Below, piece by piece: positions 52,449 through 60,661 of a stretch of DNA of 64,000 nucleotides; positions within the stretch are counted from its first letter, which is position 1; every line of letters starts with the position of its first letter. This DNA is from Lachnospiraceae bacterium (GTDB taxonomy: Bacteria > Bacillota > Clostridia > Lachnospirales > Lachnospiraceae). A program made the translations under genes and the position numbers. The stretch covers positions 62,001 through 126,000 of the forward strand of contig SVEL01000006.1 of the NCBI GenBank assembly GCA_015057425.1, read 5' to 3'. The notes under the pieces were generated by a model, which was given only the letters and a program-made list of their open reading frames with translations, searched no databases and was not told the DNA's origin.

Positions 52449-53075
52449 GTGGTTAGAAAAATTATAAAGATAAACGAAGAAAAATGTAATGGCTGTGGAG
52501 CGTGTGCAGCTGCATGCCACGAAGGTGCTATTGAAATGATAGACGGAAAGGCAAGACTTACGAGGGAAGATTACTGCGATGGTCTCGGAGATTGTCTGCC
52601 GGCATGTCCGACAGATGCTATTACCTTTGAAGAACGCGAAGCACCGGCTTATGATGAAGAAGCTGTGCGTCAGGCGAAGCTTTCAAAGTTTAAAGAAAAG
52701 CTTCCTTGCGGAAGCAAGTTGTCACAGTGGCCGTGTCAGATTAAGCTTGTTCCTGTTAATGCACCTTATTTTGATGATGCTAATCTGCTTATTGCAGCAG
52801 ATTGTACAGCTTATGCTTATGGAAATTTCCATAATGATTTCATAAGCAATCACATTACGTTAATCGGATGTCCAAAGCTTGACGAAGGTGATTATGCTGA
52901 GAAGCTTACGCAGATTATTGCGGGAAACAATATTAAAAGTGTAAAAATCGTGCGAATGGAAGTTCCTTGTTGCGGTGGTATTGAAAATGCAGTGAAGAGA
53001 GCCCTGCAGGCAAGCGGAAAATTTATTCCATGGCAGGTTGTAACCATATCAACGGACGGAAATATTATTGAGTAG
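52449..53075 (+). CDS. 4Fe-4S dicluster ferredoxin-type protein
   Basis: 208 residues starting at GTG 52449 with AGAGGAGGAA just upstream; the overlapping ATG 52447 is out of frame and short. Two clusters are formed by CNGCGACAAACHEGAI (residues 13-28) and CDGLGDCLPACPTDAI (near 43-58); the second has a longer first spacing than usual. The C-terminal 130 residues include GCPKLDEGDYA and a VPCCGGIENAVKRAL motif. It likely gives electrons to the flavodiiron protein whose gene follows 10 bases later. Similar ferredoxin-like ATP-binding-lacking proteins are common beside flavodiiron genes in clostridia. Confidence 0.85.
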   Translation: MVRKIIKINEEKCNGCGACAAACHEGAIEMIDGKARLTREDYCDGLGDCLPACPTDAITFEEREAPAYDEEAVRQAKLSKFKEKLPCGSKLSQWPCQIKLVPVNAPYFDDANLLIAADCTAYAYGNFHNDFISNHITLIGCPKLDEGDYAEKLTQIIAGNNIKSVKIVRMEVPCCGGIENAVKRALQASGKFIPWQVVTISTDGNIIE

Positions 53076-53085
53076 AGGTGACAAA

Positions 53086-54243
53086 ATGAGAATTACAGAT
53101 GATATCAAATACATTGGAGTTAATGATTACAAAATCGATTTATTTGAAGGACAGTACGCAGTACCGAATGGAATGTCTTACAATTCATATGCAATTATTG
53201 ATGAAAAAATTGCCATAATGGATTCGGTAGATGCAGGATTTACGGAACAGTGGCTTACCAATATTAAAGATGTTCTTAACGGAAGAACTCCGGATTATCT
53301 TATTGTGCAGCATATGGAACCGGATCATTCGGCTAATATTTTGAATTTTGCAAGAAATTATCCGGATGCAAGGATAGTTGCTACAGCTAAGGCTTTTCAA
53401 GTGATGAAGAATTTCTTTGGTACGGATTTTTCTAATAAACAGGTAGTAGTAGGCGAGGGAGATAAACTTTTATTAGGCAGCCACGAACTTACATTTGTTC
53501 TTGCTCCGATGGTACATTGGCCGGAAGTAATGGTGACATATGACAGTAAAGATAAAGTTTTATTTTCAGCAGATGGTTTTGGAAAGTTCGGTGCTATTGA
53601 TACGGATGAAGAATGGATTAATGAAGCAAGGCGTTATTATATCGGCATAGTAGGAAAGTATGGTATGCAGGTACAGAGCCTGTTAAAAAAAGCATCAGCT
53701 CTTGATATACAAAAGATTTGTCCCCTTCATGGTCCGGTTCTTGATGAAAATATAGGATATTATGTTAATTTGTATAACGTGTGGTCAACCTATGAACCGG
53801 AGGCGAAGGGTATAGTTATCGCATATACGTCGGTCTATGGAAATACAAGGAATGCTGTGATGGAACTTGCAGAAAGTCTTAGAAATAAGGGCAATCAGGA
53901 AGTGATTGTTTATGACCTTGCAAGATGTGACATGTCAGAGGCTGTTAGTGACGCATTTAGATATGATAAGCTTGTTCTTGCAACAACCACATATAACGGA
54001 AACATATTTCCATATATGCATGAGTTTATAACACATCTTAGCGAACATAATTATCAGAACAGAACCGTAGCATTTATGGAAAACGGAAGCTGGGCACCTG
54101 TTGCTGCAAAAGTTATGAAAGGCATGTTAGAAGGGTGCAAAAATCTTACTTATACAGAAACCACAGTAAAGATAGCAAGTGCAGTTAGTAGTGAAAACAG
54201 AAACGAATTAAGTATGCTTGCGGAAGAACTTTTGGGAAAGTAA
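53086..54243 (+). CDS. fprA: Flavodiiron protein (anaerobic O2/NO reductase)
   Basis: About 385 residues from ATG 53086 (GAGGTG; the track start is upstream without homology). An N-terminal metallo-beta-lactamase-like domain holds the di-iron site: QHMEPDHSANIL (HxExD, near 74-85), LAPMVHWPEVM and CPLHGPVLDENIG. A C-terminal flavodoxin domain begins IAYTSVYGNTRNAVME (near 250) and binds FMN. Such enzymes reduce O2 to water or NO to N2O and protect strict anaerobes. Co-transcribed with the ferredoxin and probably controlled by the divergent Crp/Fnr protein. Confidence 0.93.
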   Translation: MRITDDIKYIGVNDYKIDLFEGQYAVPNGMSYNSYAIIDEKIAIMDSVDAGFTEQWLTNIKDVLNGRTPDYLIVQHMEPDHSANILNFARNYPDARIVATAKAFQVMKNFFGTDFSNKQVVVGEGDKLLLGSHELTFVLAPMVHWPEVMVTYDSKDKVLFSADGFGKFGAIDTDEEWINEARRYYIGIVGKYGMQVQSLLKKASALDIQKICPLHGPVLDENIGYYVNLYNVWSTYEPEAKGIVIAYTSVYGNTRNAVMELAESLRNKGNQEVIVYDLARCDMSEAVSDAFRYDKLVLATTTYNGNIFPYMHEFITHLSEHNYQNRTVAFMENGSWAPVAAKVMKGMLEGCKNLTYTETTVKIASAVSSENRNELSMLAEELLGK

Positions 54244-54292
54244 GTTTATTTGTAAGAGAAAAGAGTTAATATTTAGAATATAGCATATAAGT

Positions 54293-54326
54293 AAAGGCTG
54301 TTTGAAAATGCATCAAACAGCCTTTT
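54293..54326 (+). terminator. Terminator after the flavodiiron gene
   Basis: Stem AAAGGCTGTTTGA / TCAAACAGCCTTT with a 7-nt loop and short T tail. Confidence 0.88.
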
Positions 54327-54356
54327 GCATTGAAACTTTAAATTGTATTAATAATA

Positions 54357-54647
54357 TCATAACTCATAATCTATACATGCGCGTTCTGTTTTGACAGAAG
54401 CCACAAAATCTGCAAATTTCACATGAACATCAGCTGTCTGATATCCATTTAAATCATCGACTGTTTCAAAGTCAAATATAAGTGAAACGTCATAGTTGCT
54501 TGCAGGAGTATCTTTAGAATTTCTCACAGCTTCAAATCTTTTTATTTCCTTTAAAGCTTTCAGGCTTTCAGCTCGTTCTAAAAATTCTGCGATGTTGTTT
54601 TCTTTATTTTCTTCTTTAAGTTTAAACATACAAATGTGTCGTATCAT
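54357..54647 (-). CDS. Dabb (stress-responsive alpha/beta-barrel) domain protein
   Basis: 96 residues from ATG 54647 with GGAGG at good spacing; the track start at 54746 runs into the neighbour. It opens MIRHICMFKLKEE and has the Dabb features SNYDVSLIFDFETVDDLNGYQ and HVKFADFV, forming a dimeric ferredoxin-like barrel. Bacterial members have no settled function. It is on the same strand as the membrane genes above it and may be the last gene of that operon (34-base gap). Confidence 0.88.
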   Translation of the reverse strand: MIRHICMFKLKEENKENNIAEFLERAESLKALKEIKRFEAVRNSKDTPASNYDVSLIFDFETVDDLNGYQTADVHVKFADFVASVKTERACIDYEL

Positions 54648-54681
54648 AATTTTGCCTCCTATGAATGTTTTTATATGATGA

Positions 54682-55044
54682 TTAAATAAATGCATCAAAA
54701 AGTAGTCCGATTGTAAATGAAAGAAGGTTGCACATAGCTGAAACAAGCAGGCATTTAGACAATCTTTCGTTTAAAATCAGATTATACAGCATCATTTCAA
54801 CGAAAACTACAATTAATTCAAGCAAAATGGTCGTTACTATTATTAATTCGTGGTTTTTAAATATGATGCTCATTAGGATTAACAGGATATTGACAAATGG
54901 ATTAGTTGCCACATTACATAACAGCCCGGTTTTTATCCAAAGTAATCGTTTTTTTAAGAAGAAATGCGGCACCATTTCAATGAAACATGTGGATAAAAGT
55001 GCAATTGTAAGTGTCAATATCAACCATATAACGAATGTTCCCAT
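54682..55044 (-). CDS. Small polytopic membrane protein, unknown
   Basis: 120 residues with about four hydrophobic helices (VIWLILTLTIALLSTCF, then VNILLILMSIIF, LIIVTTILLELIVVFVEM, CNLLSFTIGLLF). The start shares an A with the stop of the preceding gene (TAATG), so translation is coupled. No family recognised. It belongs to a three-gene membrane operon with the 77-residue protein and the MFS-like transporter. Confidence 0.7.
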   Translation of the reverse strand: MGTFVIWLILTLTIALLSTCFIEMVPHFFLKKRLLWIKTGLLCNVATNPFVNILLILMSIIFKNHELIIVTTILLELIVVFVEMMLYNLILNERLSKCLLVSAMCNLLSFTIGLLFDAFI

Positions 55045-55277
55045 TATTCTTCAAAATATTCTTCCTGCATATCAACAGAAGCGTCTCTGTTCTTTTTTGT
55101 TACAAGTGCGATAACAACAGCAGCAACTGCAACAGAACCGGAAAGTAACAAAAATACTACAAGCAGTATTACAATTGCCATTATACTTATGCCTAAAGAA
55201 GCTGCTTCGCCTTCGATAATTGAGGTAATTGTTTCAGGTGCATCAGGAAAAACAATATCAAAAAAATTAATTCCCAT
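55044..55277 (-). CDS. 77-residue single-pass membrane protein, unknown
   Basis: An acidic outer N-terminus (DIVFPDAPETITSIIEGEA), one long hydrophobic helix (about 28-60, LGISIMAIVILLVVFLLLSG) and a charged tail with KKNRDASVDMQEEYFEE. It starts 3 bases after the stop of the transporter gene, with AAAGGA as RBS. Size and place suggest a small subunit of a membrane complex formed with its neighbours, which is inference. Confidence 0.7.
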   Translation of the reverse strand: MGINFFDIVFPDAPETITSIIEGEAASLGISIMAIVILLVVFLLLSGSVAVAAVVIALVTKKNRDASVDMQEEYFEE

Positions 55278-55280
55278 AGT

Positions 55281-56303
55281 TTAACATCCTTTCTTTAATG
55301 AAAATTTTATACAAAGTGCCGCAAGTATTGCTAATATTAAAACGATAATCTGATGTTCCCATAGTGTATCCGGTCGAATGAAAAATGCCGGAAGTGAGCC
55401 GGTAAATAAGGCAATTGTCGTAATTCCGAAAGAAAAACATGGATTTTTCGGAAGCTTTGAAACTAAAATTGCCACAGTGACCGGCATAGTCATACTGAAC
55501 AGTCCGATTCCGATTAATGATAAAATCATAAATGAATTGCCAAAGAGTAAAAATGGCAGGGATAATATGAGACTTATGAATGAAGTCTTTGTGTATCCTA
55601 TATAGTCGCAGAGGAGACCACCAACCATTTTTCCGAGCCCCATAAAACTAAAAAGGACAATGGCTTGCAGTGTGGTCTGATTCCAGTCCGTAGGAATGGC
55701 ATAGCCCATATATGAGCGGACGGCAACTGCAATAAATGCAAGTAGTATAACGATGACTGACGGAACAGATGAGGTTATGTTAAATATAACTAAATCATTT
55801 TTATCATCTGTATGATTTAGGGAAACCCATATGGTAAGTATCACTGAAATAGTTATAAATGCAAGAGGGACCAGAATGCTTATTCCGGATAATGCGGCCA
55901 ACTTACCGGCAATAACTCCGAAAGAACCACCGGAAACGTATATCCCGCAAGGACCGATTTTGCCGTTGCTTCCATGAAGAGTATGGTAAGCACCGCCGAC
56001 ATGAGCCAGTGCATTTCCTATTCCCAGTATAATAAGTGCCGGTATATCTGCAGGTACAATCAGTGCAGCAAGGACCAATATGCATCCTATGAGTCCGGAC
56101 TTCATCTTTGGAAAACAGTCATTCAACAATCCGATAAAATTTTGTGGAACAAATGCCAGTGCATCGTAGAACATAGCAAGATACCACCAAAGCGGATCGG
56201 AACTAAGTCTTGAAAATAAAAAGTAAAAGCACGCTGCATCTACCGAAAAATGCACAAATGCATATATGAAACCGCGTGTATATGCGGAAAGCTGTTTGCT
56301 CAT
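55281..56303 (-). CDS. MFS-like membrane transporter
   Basis: A 340-residue protein with 10-11 hydrophobic helices, shorter than a typical 12-helix MFS carrier. The segments LGIGNALAHVGGAYHTLHGS and GLGKMVGGLLCDYIGYTK (an MFS motif A-like loop) support the assignment. Helix 2 carries FVPQNFIGLLNDCFPKMKSG. It heads the operon. Substrate unknown. Confidence 0.75.
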   Translation of the reverse strand: MSKQLSAYTRGFIYAFVHFSVDAACFYFLFSRLSSDPLWWYLAMFYDALAFVPQNFIGLLNDCFPKMKSGLIGCILVLAALIVPADIPALIILGIGNALAHVGGAYHTLHGSNGKIGPCGIYVSGGSFGVIAGKLAALSGISILVPLAFITISVILTIWVSLNHTDDKNDLVIFNITSSVPSVIVILLAFIAVAVRSYMGYAIPTDWNQTTLQAIVLFSFMGLGKMVGGLLCDYIGYTKTSFISLILSLPFLLFGNSFMILSLIGIGLFSMTMPVTVAILVSKLPKNPCFSFGITTIALFTGSLPAFFIRPDTLWEHQIIVLILAILAALCIKFSLKKGC

Positions 56304-56492
56304 ATGTAAATCCTCTGTATAGTTAAATTACATATGCAATTATAGCATTTTTATAATTAGAAGACAATGAGATAGTTGAAAAACTTCGATTCGCGAGAGC
56401 AGAAGAAGTTACCTTGTAAATTGAAGATACAAGGATATGGAAAAGGATATTGACGTTATGAAAAGTTCGTTTTATTATGGACTAAAGAGAAT

Positions 56493-56519
56493 ACAAGAAA
56501 ATATTTTATATTTTCTTGT
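56493..56519. other. Hairpin upstream of the GH120 gene
   Basis: Perfect 12-bp stem ACAAGAAAATAT / ATATTTTCTTGT with a 3-nt loop. It lies about 40 bases before the start codon, within the likely leader; weak AT stem, so regulatory role is uncertain. The rest of 56304-56558 shows no gene. Confidence 0.5.
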
Positions 56520-56558
56520 TTAGAGGTGATATTAAAATTTAAAATAACGGAGGGAAAG

Positions 56559-58532
56559 ATGTCTGTAATTTATCATGTTTCAAAGTTGGGCTCTGACTTT
56601 GCGAAAGGAACAGAAAATGAGCCGTTTTTAACTATTCAGAAGGCAGCAGAGGTAGCCATTGCGGGAGATACTGTTATCGTACATGAGGGTGTGTACAGAG
56701 AGTGGGTAAAACCAAGACTCGGAGGTTTAAGTGACAATAATAGGATTACTTATATGGCAGCAGAGGGTGAACACGTAGTTATTAAAGGGTCGGAAATAAT
56801 AAAAGGCTGGGAAAATGTTGACGGAACTGTGTGGAAGGTTGATATAGACAATGATTTCTTTGGCGGATACAATCCTTATGAAACAGAGATAGAAGGTGAC
56901 TGGCTTGTGGCACCGAGAGAACATAAGGTTCATACAGGTGATGTGTATTTAAACGGCAAATCATTTTTTGAAGCTATTTCTCTTGAAAAGGTTATTGAGC
57001 CTGATAAATGGGAAAAGAGTGTATATGAAACTTGGGGTAATTGCGAGGAAAAACTTGTTAATCCGGAGAATTCCATATATCGTTGGTATGCTGAAGTAGG
57101 GCAGAAAAAGACAACAATCTACGCTAATTTTCATGGTGCTGACCCAAATGTAGAATGTGTTGAGATTAATGTCAGAAGAGCATGTTTCTTCCCAGAAAGA
57201 ACAGGTGTTAATTACATTACCGTAAAGGGCTTTGAAATGGCACAGGCAGCAACAACCTGGGCGCCACCGACAAGCTTACAGTATGGTATTATTGGGCCAC
57301 ATTGGAGTAAAGGCTGGATAATAGAAGATAACATTATTCATGATTCAAAATGTAGCGGAATCAGTATCGGTAAGGAAGGAACTACCGGTGACAATGAATT
57401 TAGAAAATGGATGAGAAAACCGGGATACCAGTATCAGATGGAAGCTGTATTTAAGGCATTGTCAATCGGATGGAGTAAGGAAACCGTCGGTTCACACATC
57501 ATTCGCAACAATATAATATATGATTGCGGACAAAATGGCGTGGTTGGTCATTTAGGAAGTGCATTTTGTGAGATATATGGCAATGAAATCTACAGAATCG
57601 GAACAAAGCATGAATATTATGGTCATGAGCTTGGTGGAATCAAACTTCATGGTGCTATTGATACATATATTCACAATAACTATATTCATCATTGTACCTT
57701 GGGAACGTGGCTTGATTGGCAGATTCAGGGTATAAGAGTAAGTTCAAATATATATTACGGAAACAATCGTGATTTCTTTGTGGAAGTAACACACGGACCA
57801 TATATGGTGGATAATAACATATTTACGGCTGAATATACCATCGATAATGCTGCACAGGGTGGTGCATTTGTCAATAATCTTGTTGGCGGATTTATCAATC
57901 ATTATCCGGTTCTTAACCGTCCTACACCATATCACTTTGCACATTCCACAATGGTAGCAGGTGTTGTTCCTACTTATGGCGGTGATGACAGATGGCTCCA
58001 AAATATTTTTGTAGGTGGTGACAAACCTGACAGACATTATGGAACAGAAGAATATGACGGTTCAACTACATCGATGGAAGAGTATACTGCAGAAGTTAAG
58101 AAAAAAGGATTTGGTTATATAGAACATTTTGAATGGACCAGACAGCCGGCTTATATTGACAGAAATGTTTATCTTGCAGGAGCACGTCCGTTTGAAAGAG
58201 AAAAGAATTATGTAACCGGTGATTTAAAACCGGAAGTTAAGGTGTGCGACGAAGAGAACGGCGTATATCTTGAAATTATTCTTCCGGAAACTATGTTTGA
58301 ATTACAGGGTAAAGTAGTTGAAAGCAAAGACTTACCTATAACACGTATAACTGAGTGCCGTTATGAAAATCGTGACGGAAGCGATTTGAAGATTGATAAG
58401 GATTTATTAGGAAATGTGATTGGAATGGCGAGTGGTTCAGATATAGGTGGTGAGACGGAAACAATAGTGATTGCAGGTCCGTTACAGAACCTTGTAGCCG
58501 GCGCAAACAGAGTTAAGATTTGGAATAGATAA
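56559..58532 (+). CDS. GH120 beta-xylosidase
   Basis: About 657 residues from ATG 56559 (GGAGG upstream). It follows GH120 enzymes closely: YHVSKLGSDFAKGTENEPF at the start, AGDTVIVHEGVYREWVKP, then a right-handed parallel beta-helix of NN-rich turns with a jellyroll-like inserted domain (about 75-215). The nucleophile candidate Asp is in GTWLDWQIQG (residue 386) and the acid candidate Glu in FFVEVTHGP (residue 409). Their 23-residue distance equals that recalled for D382 and E405 in the Thermoanaerobacterium enzyme. No signal peptide: it would cut xylo-oligosaccharides inside the cell. Confidence 0.92.
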   Translation: MSVIYHVSKLGSDFAKGTENEPFLTIQKAAEVAIAGDTVIVHEGVYREWVKPRLGGLSDNNRITYMAAEGEHVVIKGSEIIKGWENVDGTVWKVDIDNDFFGGYNPYETEIEGDWLVAPREHKVHTGDVYLNGKSFFEAISLEKVIEPDKWEKSVYETWGNCEEKLVNPENSIYRWYAEVGQKKTTIYANFHGADPNVECVEINVRRACFFPERTGVNYITVKGFEMAQAATTWAPPTSLQYGIIGPHWSKGWIIEDNIIHDSKCSGISIGKEGTTGDNEFRKWMRKPGYQYQMEAVFKALSIGWSKETVGSHIIRNNIIYDCGQNGVVGHLGSAFCEIYGNEIYRIGTKHEYYGHELGGIKLHGAIDTYIHNNYIHHCTLGTWLDWQIQGIRVSSNIYYGNNRDFFVEVTHGPYMVDNNIFTAEYTIDNAAQGGAFVNNLVGGFINHYPVLNRPTPYHFAHSTMVAGVVPTYGGDDRWLQNIFVGGDKPDRHYGTEEYDGSTTSMEEYTAEVKKKGFGYIEHFEWTRQPAYIDRNVYLAGARPFEREKNYVTGDLKPEVKVCDEENGVYLEIILPETMFELQGKVVESKDLPITRITECRYENRDGSDLKIDKDLLGNVIGMASGSDIGGETETIVIAGPLQNLVAGANRVKIWNR

Positions 58533-58564
58533 TCGGCAGTCGCCGTGTGACAGTAAAAGAGAAG

Positions 58565-58769
58565 TGCATCTTAGGATTTTCTCACTGCGTTCGAAATCCT
58601 AAGCCCACGGCTCTCGCCGTGTACAAGAAAAGAAAAAGGCCTGAAGATGTGAATAAATTCCCACTTCCGGTCTTTTTCTTATGTGAATTTTTTACGTGCA
58701 TCTTAGGATTTCTCGCTTTGCTCAAAATCCTAAGCCCACGGCTCTCGCCGCGGACAAAAAAAGAAAAAG
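58565..58769. repeat. Two copies of a 74-bp palindrome-rich repeat
   Basis: Copies at about 58565-58638 and 58697-58769 share TGCATCTTAGGATTT, AAATCCTAAGCCCACGGCTC and a GAAAAAG end. Each holds a CTTAGGATTT / AAATCCTAAG hairpin and a CACGGC-TCTC-GCCG(T/C)G hairpin. The loops differ (ACTGCGTTCG versus GCTTTGCTCA) while stems are kept. ORF calls here are spurious. Confidence 0.85.
58631..58680 (+). terminator. Likely terminator of the GH120 gene
   Basis: AGAAAAAG-CC-GAAG / CTTC-GG-CTTTTTCT with small mismatches lies between the two 74-bp repeat copies and ends in a T-rich run. Confidence 0.6.
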
Positions 58770-58820
58770 ACACTCCTACGAATACGCAAGCGTCCTCTCG
58801 GAGTGTCTTTCTCTTTTTTT
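58758..58820. terminator. Bidirectional terminator, mainly for tRNA-Leu
   Basis: GACACTCC / GGAGTGTC stem with A-rich and T-rich flanks on both sides (AAAAAAAGAAAAA; CTCTTTTTTT). It lies 20 bases past the tRNA 3' end on the minus strand. Confidence 0.75.
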
Positions 58821-58840
58821 ATGCACTTCTCGTTGCTTCG

Positions 58841-58921
58841 TGCGGATAACAGGAATCGAACCTGCACACCGAAGGTACTAGATCCTAAGTCTAGCGCGTC
58901 TGCCAGTTCCGCCATATCCGC
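58841..58921 (-). tRNA. tRNA-Leu (UAG anticodon)
   Basis: The minus strand folds as a class II tRNA: acceptor GCGGATA / TATCCGC with discriminator A, D-arm GGCGGAACTGGCAGACGC, anticodon stem CTAGA / TCTAG around loop CTTAGGA giving anticodon TAG, a variable arm TACCTTCGGTGT and the T-arm GCAGGTTCGAATCCTGT. CCA is not encoded. It stands alone. Confidence 0.95.
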
Positions 58922-59026
58922 AAGCTTATGTAGTTTATCATATTTTTTTGATTTTAGCAATTTATAAATTGAATTATTTGCGAGATGTCCCACAAAATGT
59001 CCGCACCCTTTCGTTAAAAACTGTGT

Positions 59027-59296
59027 TTTTATCTATAGAAAAAAATTCTTCTCTGAGCAAAAAAAATTTCTACATTGTGGACAAAAATGGATGAATTATG
59101 TAAACTAAATGCTGCTTTTTTATCTATACAGAAAAATTTGTCTAAAAGATACAAAAAAGTGGTGAAAATTTTTGCTCAGAGAAGTATTTTTTTGCATAGA
59201 TAAAATTTTGGAATGTAATTGACATAATTATAGAACTTATGTAAATAATGTCTCTGCTTTTTTATCTTTTTACACAATTTTTTTCTATAGATAAAA
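59027..59296. repeat. 270-bp nested inverted-repeat element, copy B
   Basis: Perfect 21-bp termini (TTTTATCTATAGAAAAAAA... and its complement) enclose an inner inverted pair (TTATCTATAC near 59122; GCATAGATAAAA near 59193), a CTCTGAGCAAAAA / TTTTTGCTCAGAG pair of about 18 bp and a TTGACATAATTA-TTATGT motif. Same plan, length and AT-richness as copy A, but the arms read TCTATAGA where A has GCTATATA. Non-coding. The 58922-59026 stretch before it has nothing clear except the tRNA promoter region. Confidence 0.8.
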
Positions 59297-59312
59297 TTTG
59301 AGTGAATTGAAT

Positions 59313-59409
59313 CCAAACAACAGGCCATAAGAATAAAAAATGAAGCGAATAACCCCAAACAACAGGCCATAAGAATAAAAAATGAAGCGAATAGCCCCAA
59401 ACAACAGAA
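59313..59409. repeat. Tandem repeat, period 42 bp
   Basis: CCAAACAACAGGCCATAAGA plus ATAAAAAATGAAGCGAATA occurs at 59313 and 59355, with a third partial copy at 59397. It begins 16 bases after the nested element B. No unique spacers. Confidence 0.9.
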
Positions 59410-59520
59410 CATAATAGTAAAAGGTTTATACAACAATAAACAAAGTCGCGAACATCTGACTTTTGCCAAAAAAATACTATTCTGTTTCTCAATTTTATGA
59501 TAAACTTAACAAGTGAAAGC

Positions 59521-59576
59521 TTAGAGCAACAAGCATAAGCAACAAGCTTAGAGCAACAAGCTTAAGTCAACAAGCT
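59521..59576. repeat. Short tandem repeat, about 14 bp, before the dehydrogenase gene
   Basis: TTAGAGCAACAAGC and variants (ATAAGCAACAAGC, TTAGAGCAACAAGC, TTAAGTCAACAAGC) in four copies just ahead of the gene's RBS. Confidence 0.85.
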
Positions 59577-59601
59577 ATATATTTTTGAGGTGAATACAGA
59601 T

Positions 59602-60531
59602 ATGAAGATTGTTATTTTAGATGGAAAAACTATTTCTGACGGAAGAGTGGATTTGAGCGTGTTCGAGGAATTTGGTGAACTTGTCATATATCCGCTGACT
59701 TCTCCTGACGAAGTTGTGGAAAGAATAAAAGATGCAGATATTATTTTGCTTAACAAAGTAGAACTTAATGAAAGTAATTTAAAGTATGCGGAAAGTCTCA
59801 AGTTTATAGGACTTTTTGCCACAGGATATAATAACATAGACACAGTGTATTGTGCAAAAAGAGGAATTGTAGTTGCCAATGCCGGCAGTTATTCTACAGA
59901 AGCCGTTGCACAACATACATTTGCATTGATACTTAATCATTTTAACAGTATAAGCAGGTACGAAGGATACGTGGCTGAGGGCGGTTGGATAAGAAGTGAT
60001 ACGTTTTCCGCATTTTCTTATCCTATGTATGAATTGATGGGTAAGACTATAGGGATTATCGGTGCAGGGGCTATCGGAGGTGAAGTTGCGCGTATTGCAG
60101 AAGCATTCCGTATGAATGTTATCACTTACACCAGAAAGAATACAAAAGAAGACTTGGATAACCTTCTTGCCACATCGGACATTATAACGGTACATTGTCC
60201 TCTTAACGAACAGTCAAAAGAAATGTTTAATAAAAATACTTTTGCAAAATGTAAAGACGGAGCATTTTTTGTCAATACTTCAAGAGGTGGGGTAGTGGTA
60301 GAAGAAGATTTGGCAGAAGCATTAAATACAGGAAAGCTTTCCGGAGCAGCCATAGATGTCCTTACATCAGAGCCGATGAGAGCAGACTGTAAGCTATACG
60401 GAGCAAAAAATATTACATTTACGCCTCATGTTGCGTGGGCGCCTATTGAAACCAGAAAACGCCTCATAGGCATAGTAGCTGAAAACATAAGAAGCTTCCT
60501 GAACGGAAGTCCACAAAACAAGGTTAACTAA
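59602..60531 (+). CDS. D-isomer-specific 2-hydroxyacid dehydrogenase (hydroxypyruvate reductase-like)
   Basis: About 309 residues from ATG 59602 (GAGGTG upstream; track start is a GTG). An NAD-dependent enzyme reducing 2-keto acids such as hydroxypyruvate. The NAD site is GKTIGIIGAGAIGGEVARIA (near 145-165); the catalytic triad is the Arg in NTSRGGVV, the Glu in DVLTSEP and the His in TPHVAW (near 285). Length is typical for glycerate-dehydrogenase-like members. It is followed by an ATP-grasp gene with its own promoter, so a shared pathway is uncertain. Confidence 0.92.
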   Translation: MKIVILDGKTISDGRVDLSVFEEFGELVIYPLTSPDEVVERIKDADIILLNKVELNESNLKYAESLKFIGLFATGYNNIDTVYCAKRGIVVANAGSYSTEAVAQHTFALILNHFNSISRYEGYVAEGGWIRSDTFSAFSYPMYELMGKTIGIIGAGAIGGEVARIAEAFRMNVITYTRKNTKEDLDNLLATSDIITVHCPLNEQSKEMFNKNTFAKCKDGAFFVNTSRGGVVVEEDLAEALNTGKLSGAAIDVLTSEPMRADCKLYGAKNITFTPHVAWAPIETRKRLIGIVAENIRSFLNGSPQNKVN

Positions 60532-60589
60532 AGTATGCCCCCTGTCAGAAGAAGTCATCTGTATAGTGAAGAATATCAATCCACCACAA

Positions 60590-60620
60590 TTGACATTGAT
60601 AAATTATTTGTGATATACTA
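60590..60620 (+). promoter_or_regulatory. Candidate promoter of the ATP-grasp/murE genes
   Basis: TTGACA at 60590 and TATACT at 60615 (spacer 19; 17 if GATATA at 60613 is used). Confidence 0.55.
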
Positions 60621-60661
60621 ACTTTTATATCATAGGTGCATTGTGCCCTGATGGAGGTCAT

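Noticed and set aside
58547-58993. Several short ORFs around the tRNA-Leu
   Set aside because: They are translations of hairpin repeats and of the tRNA itself.
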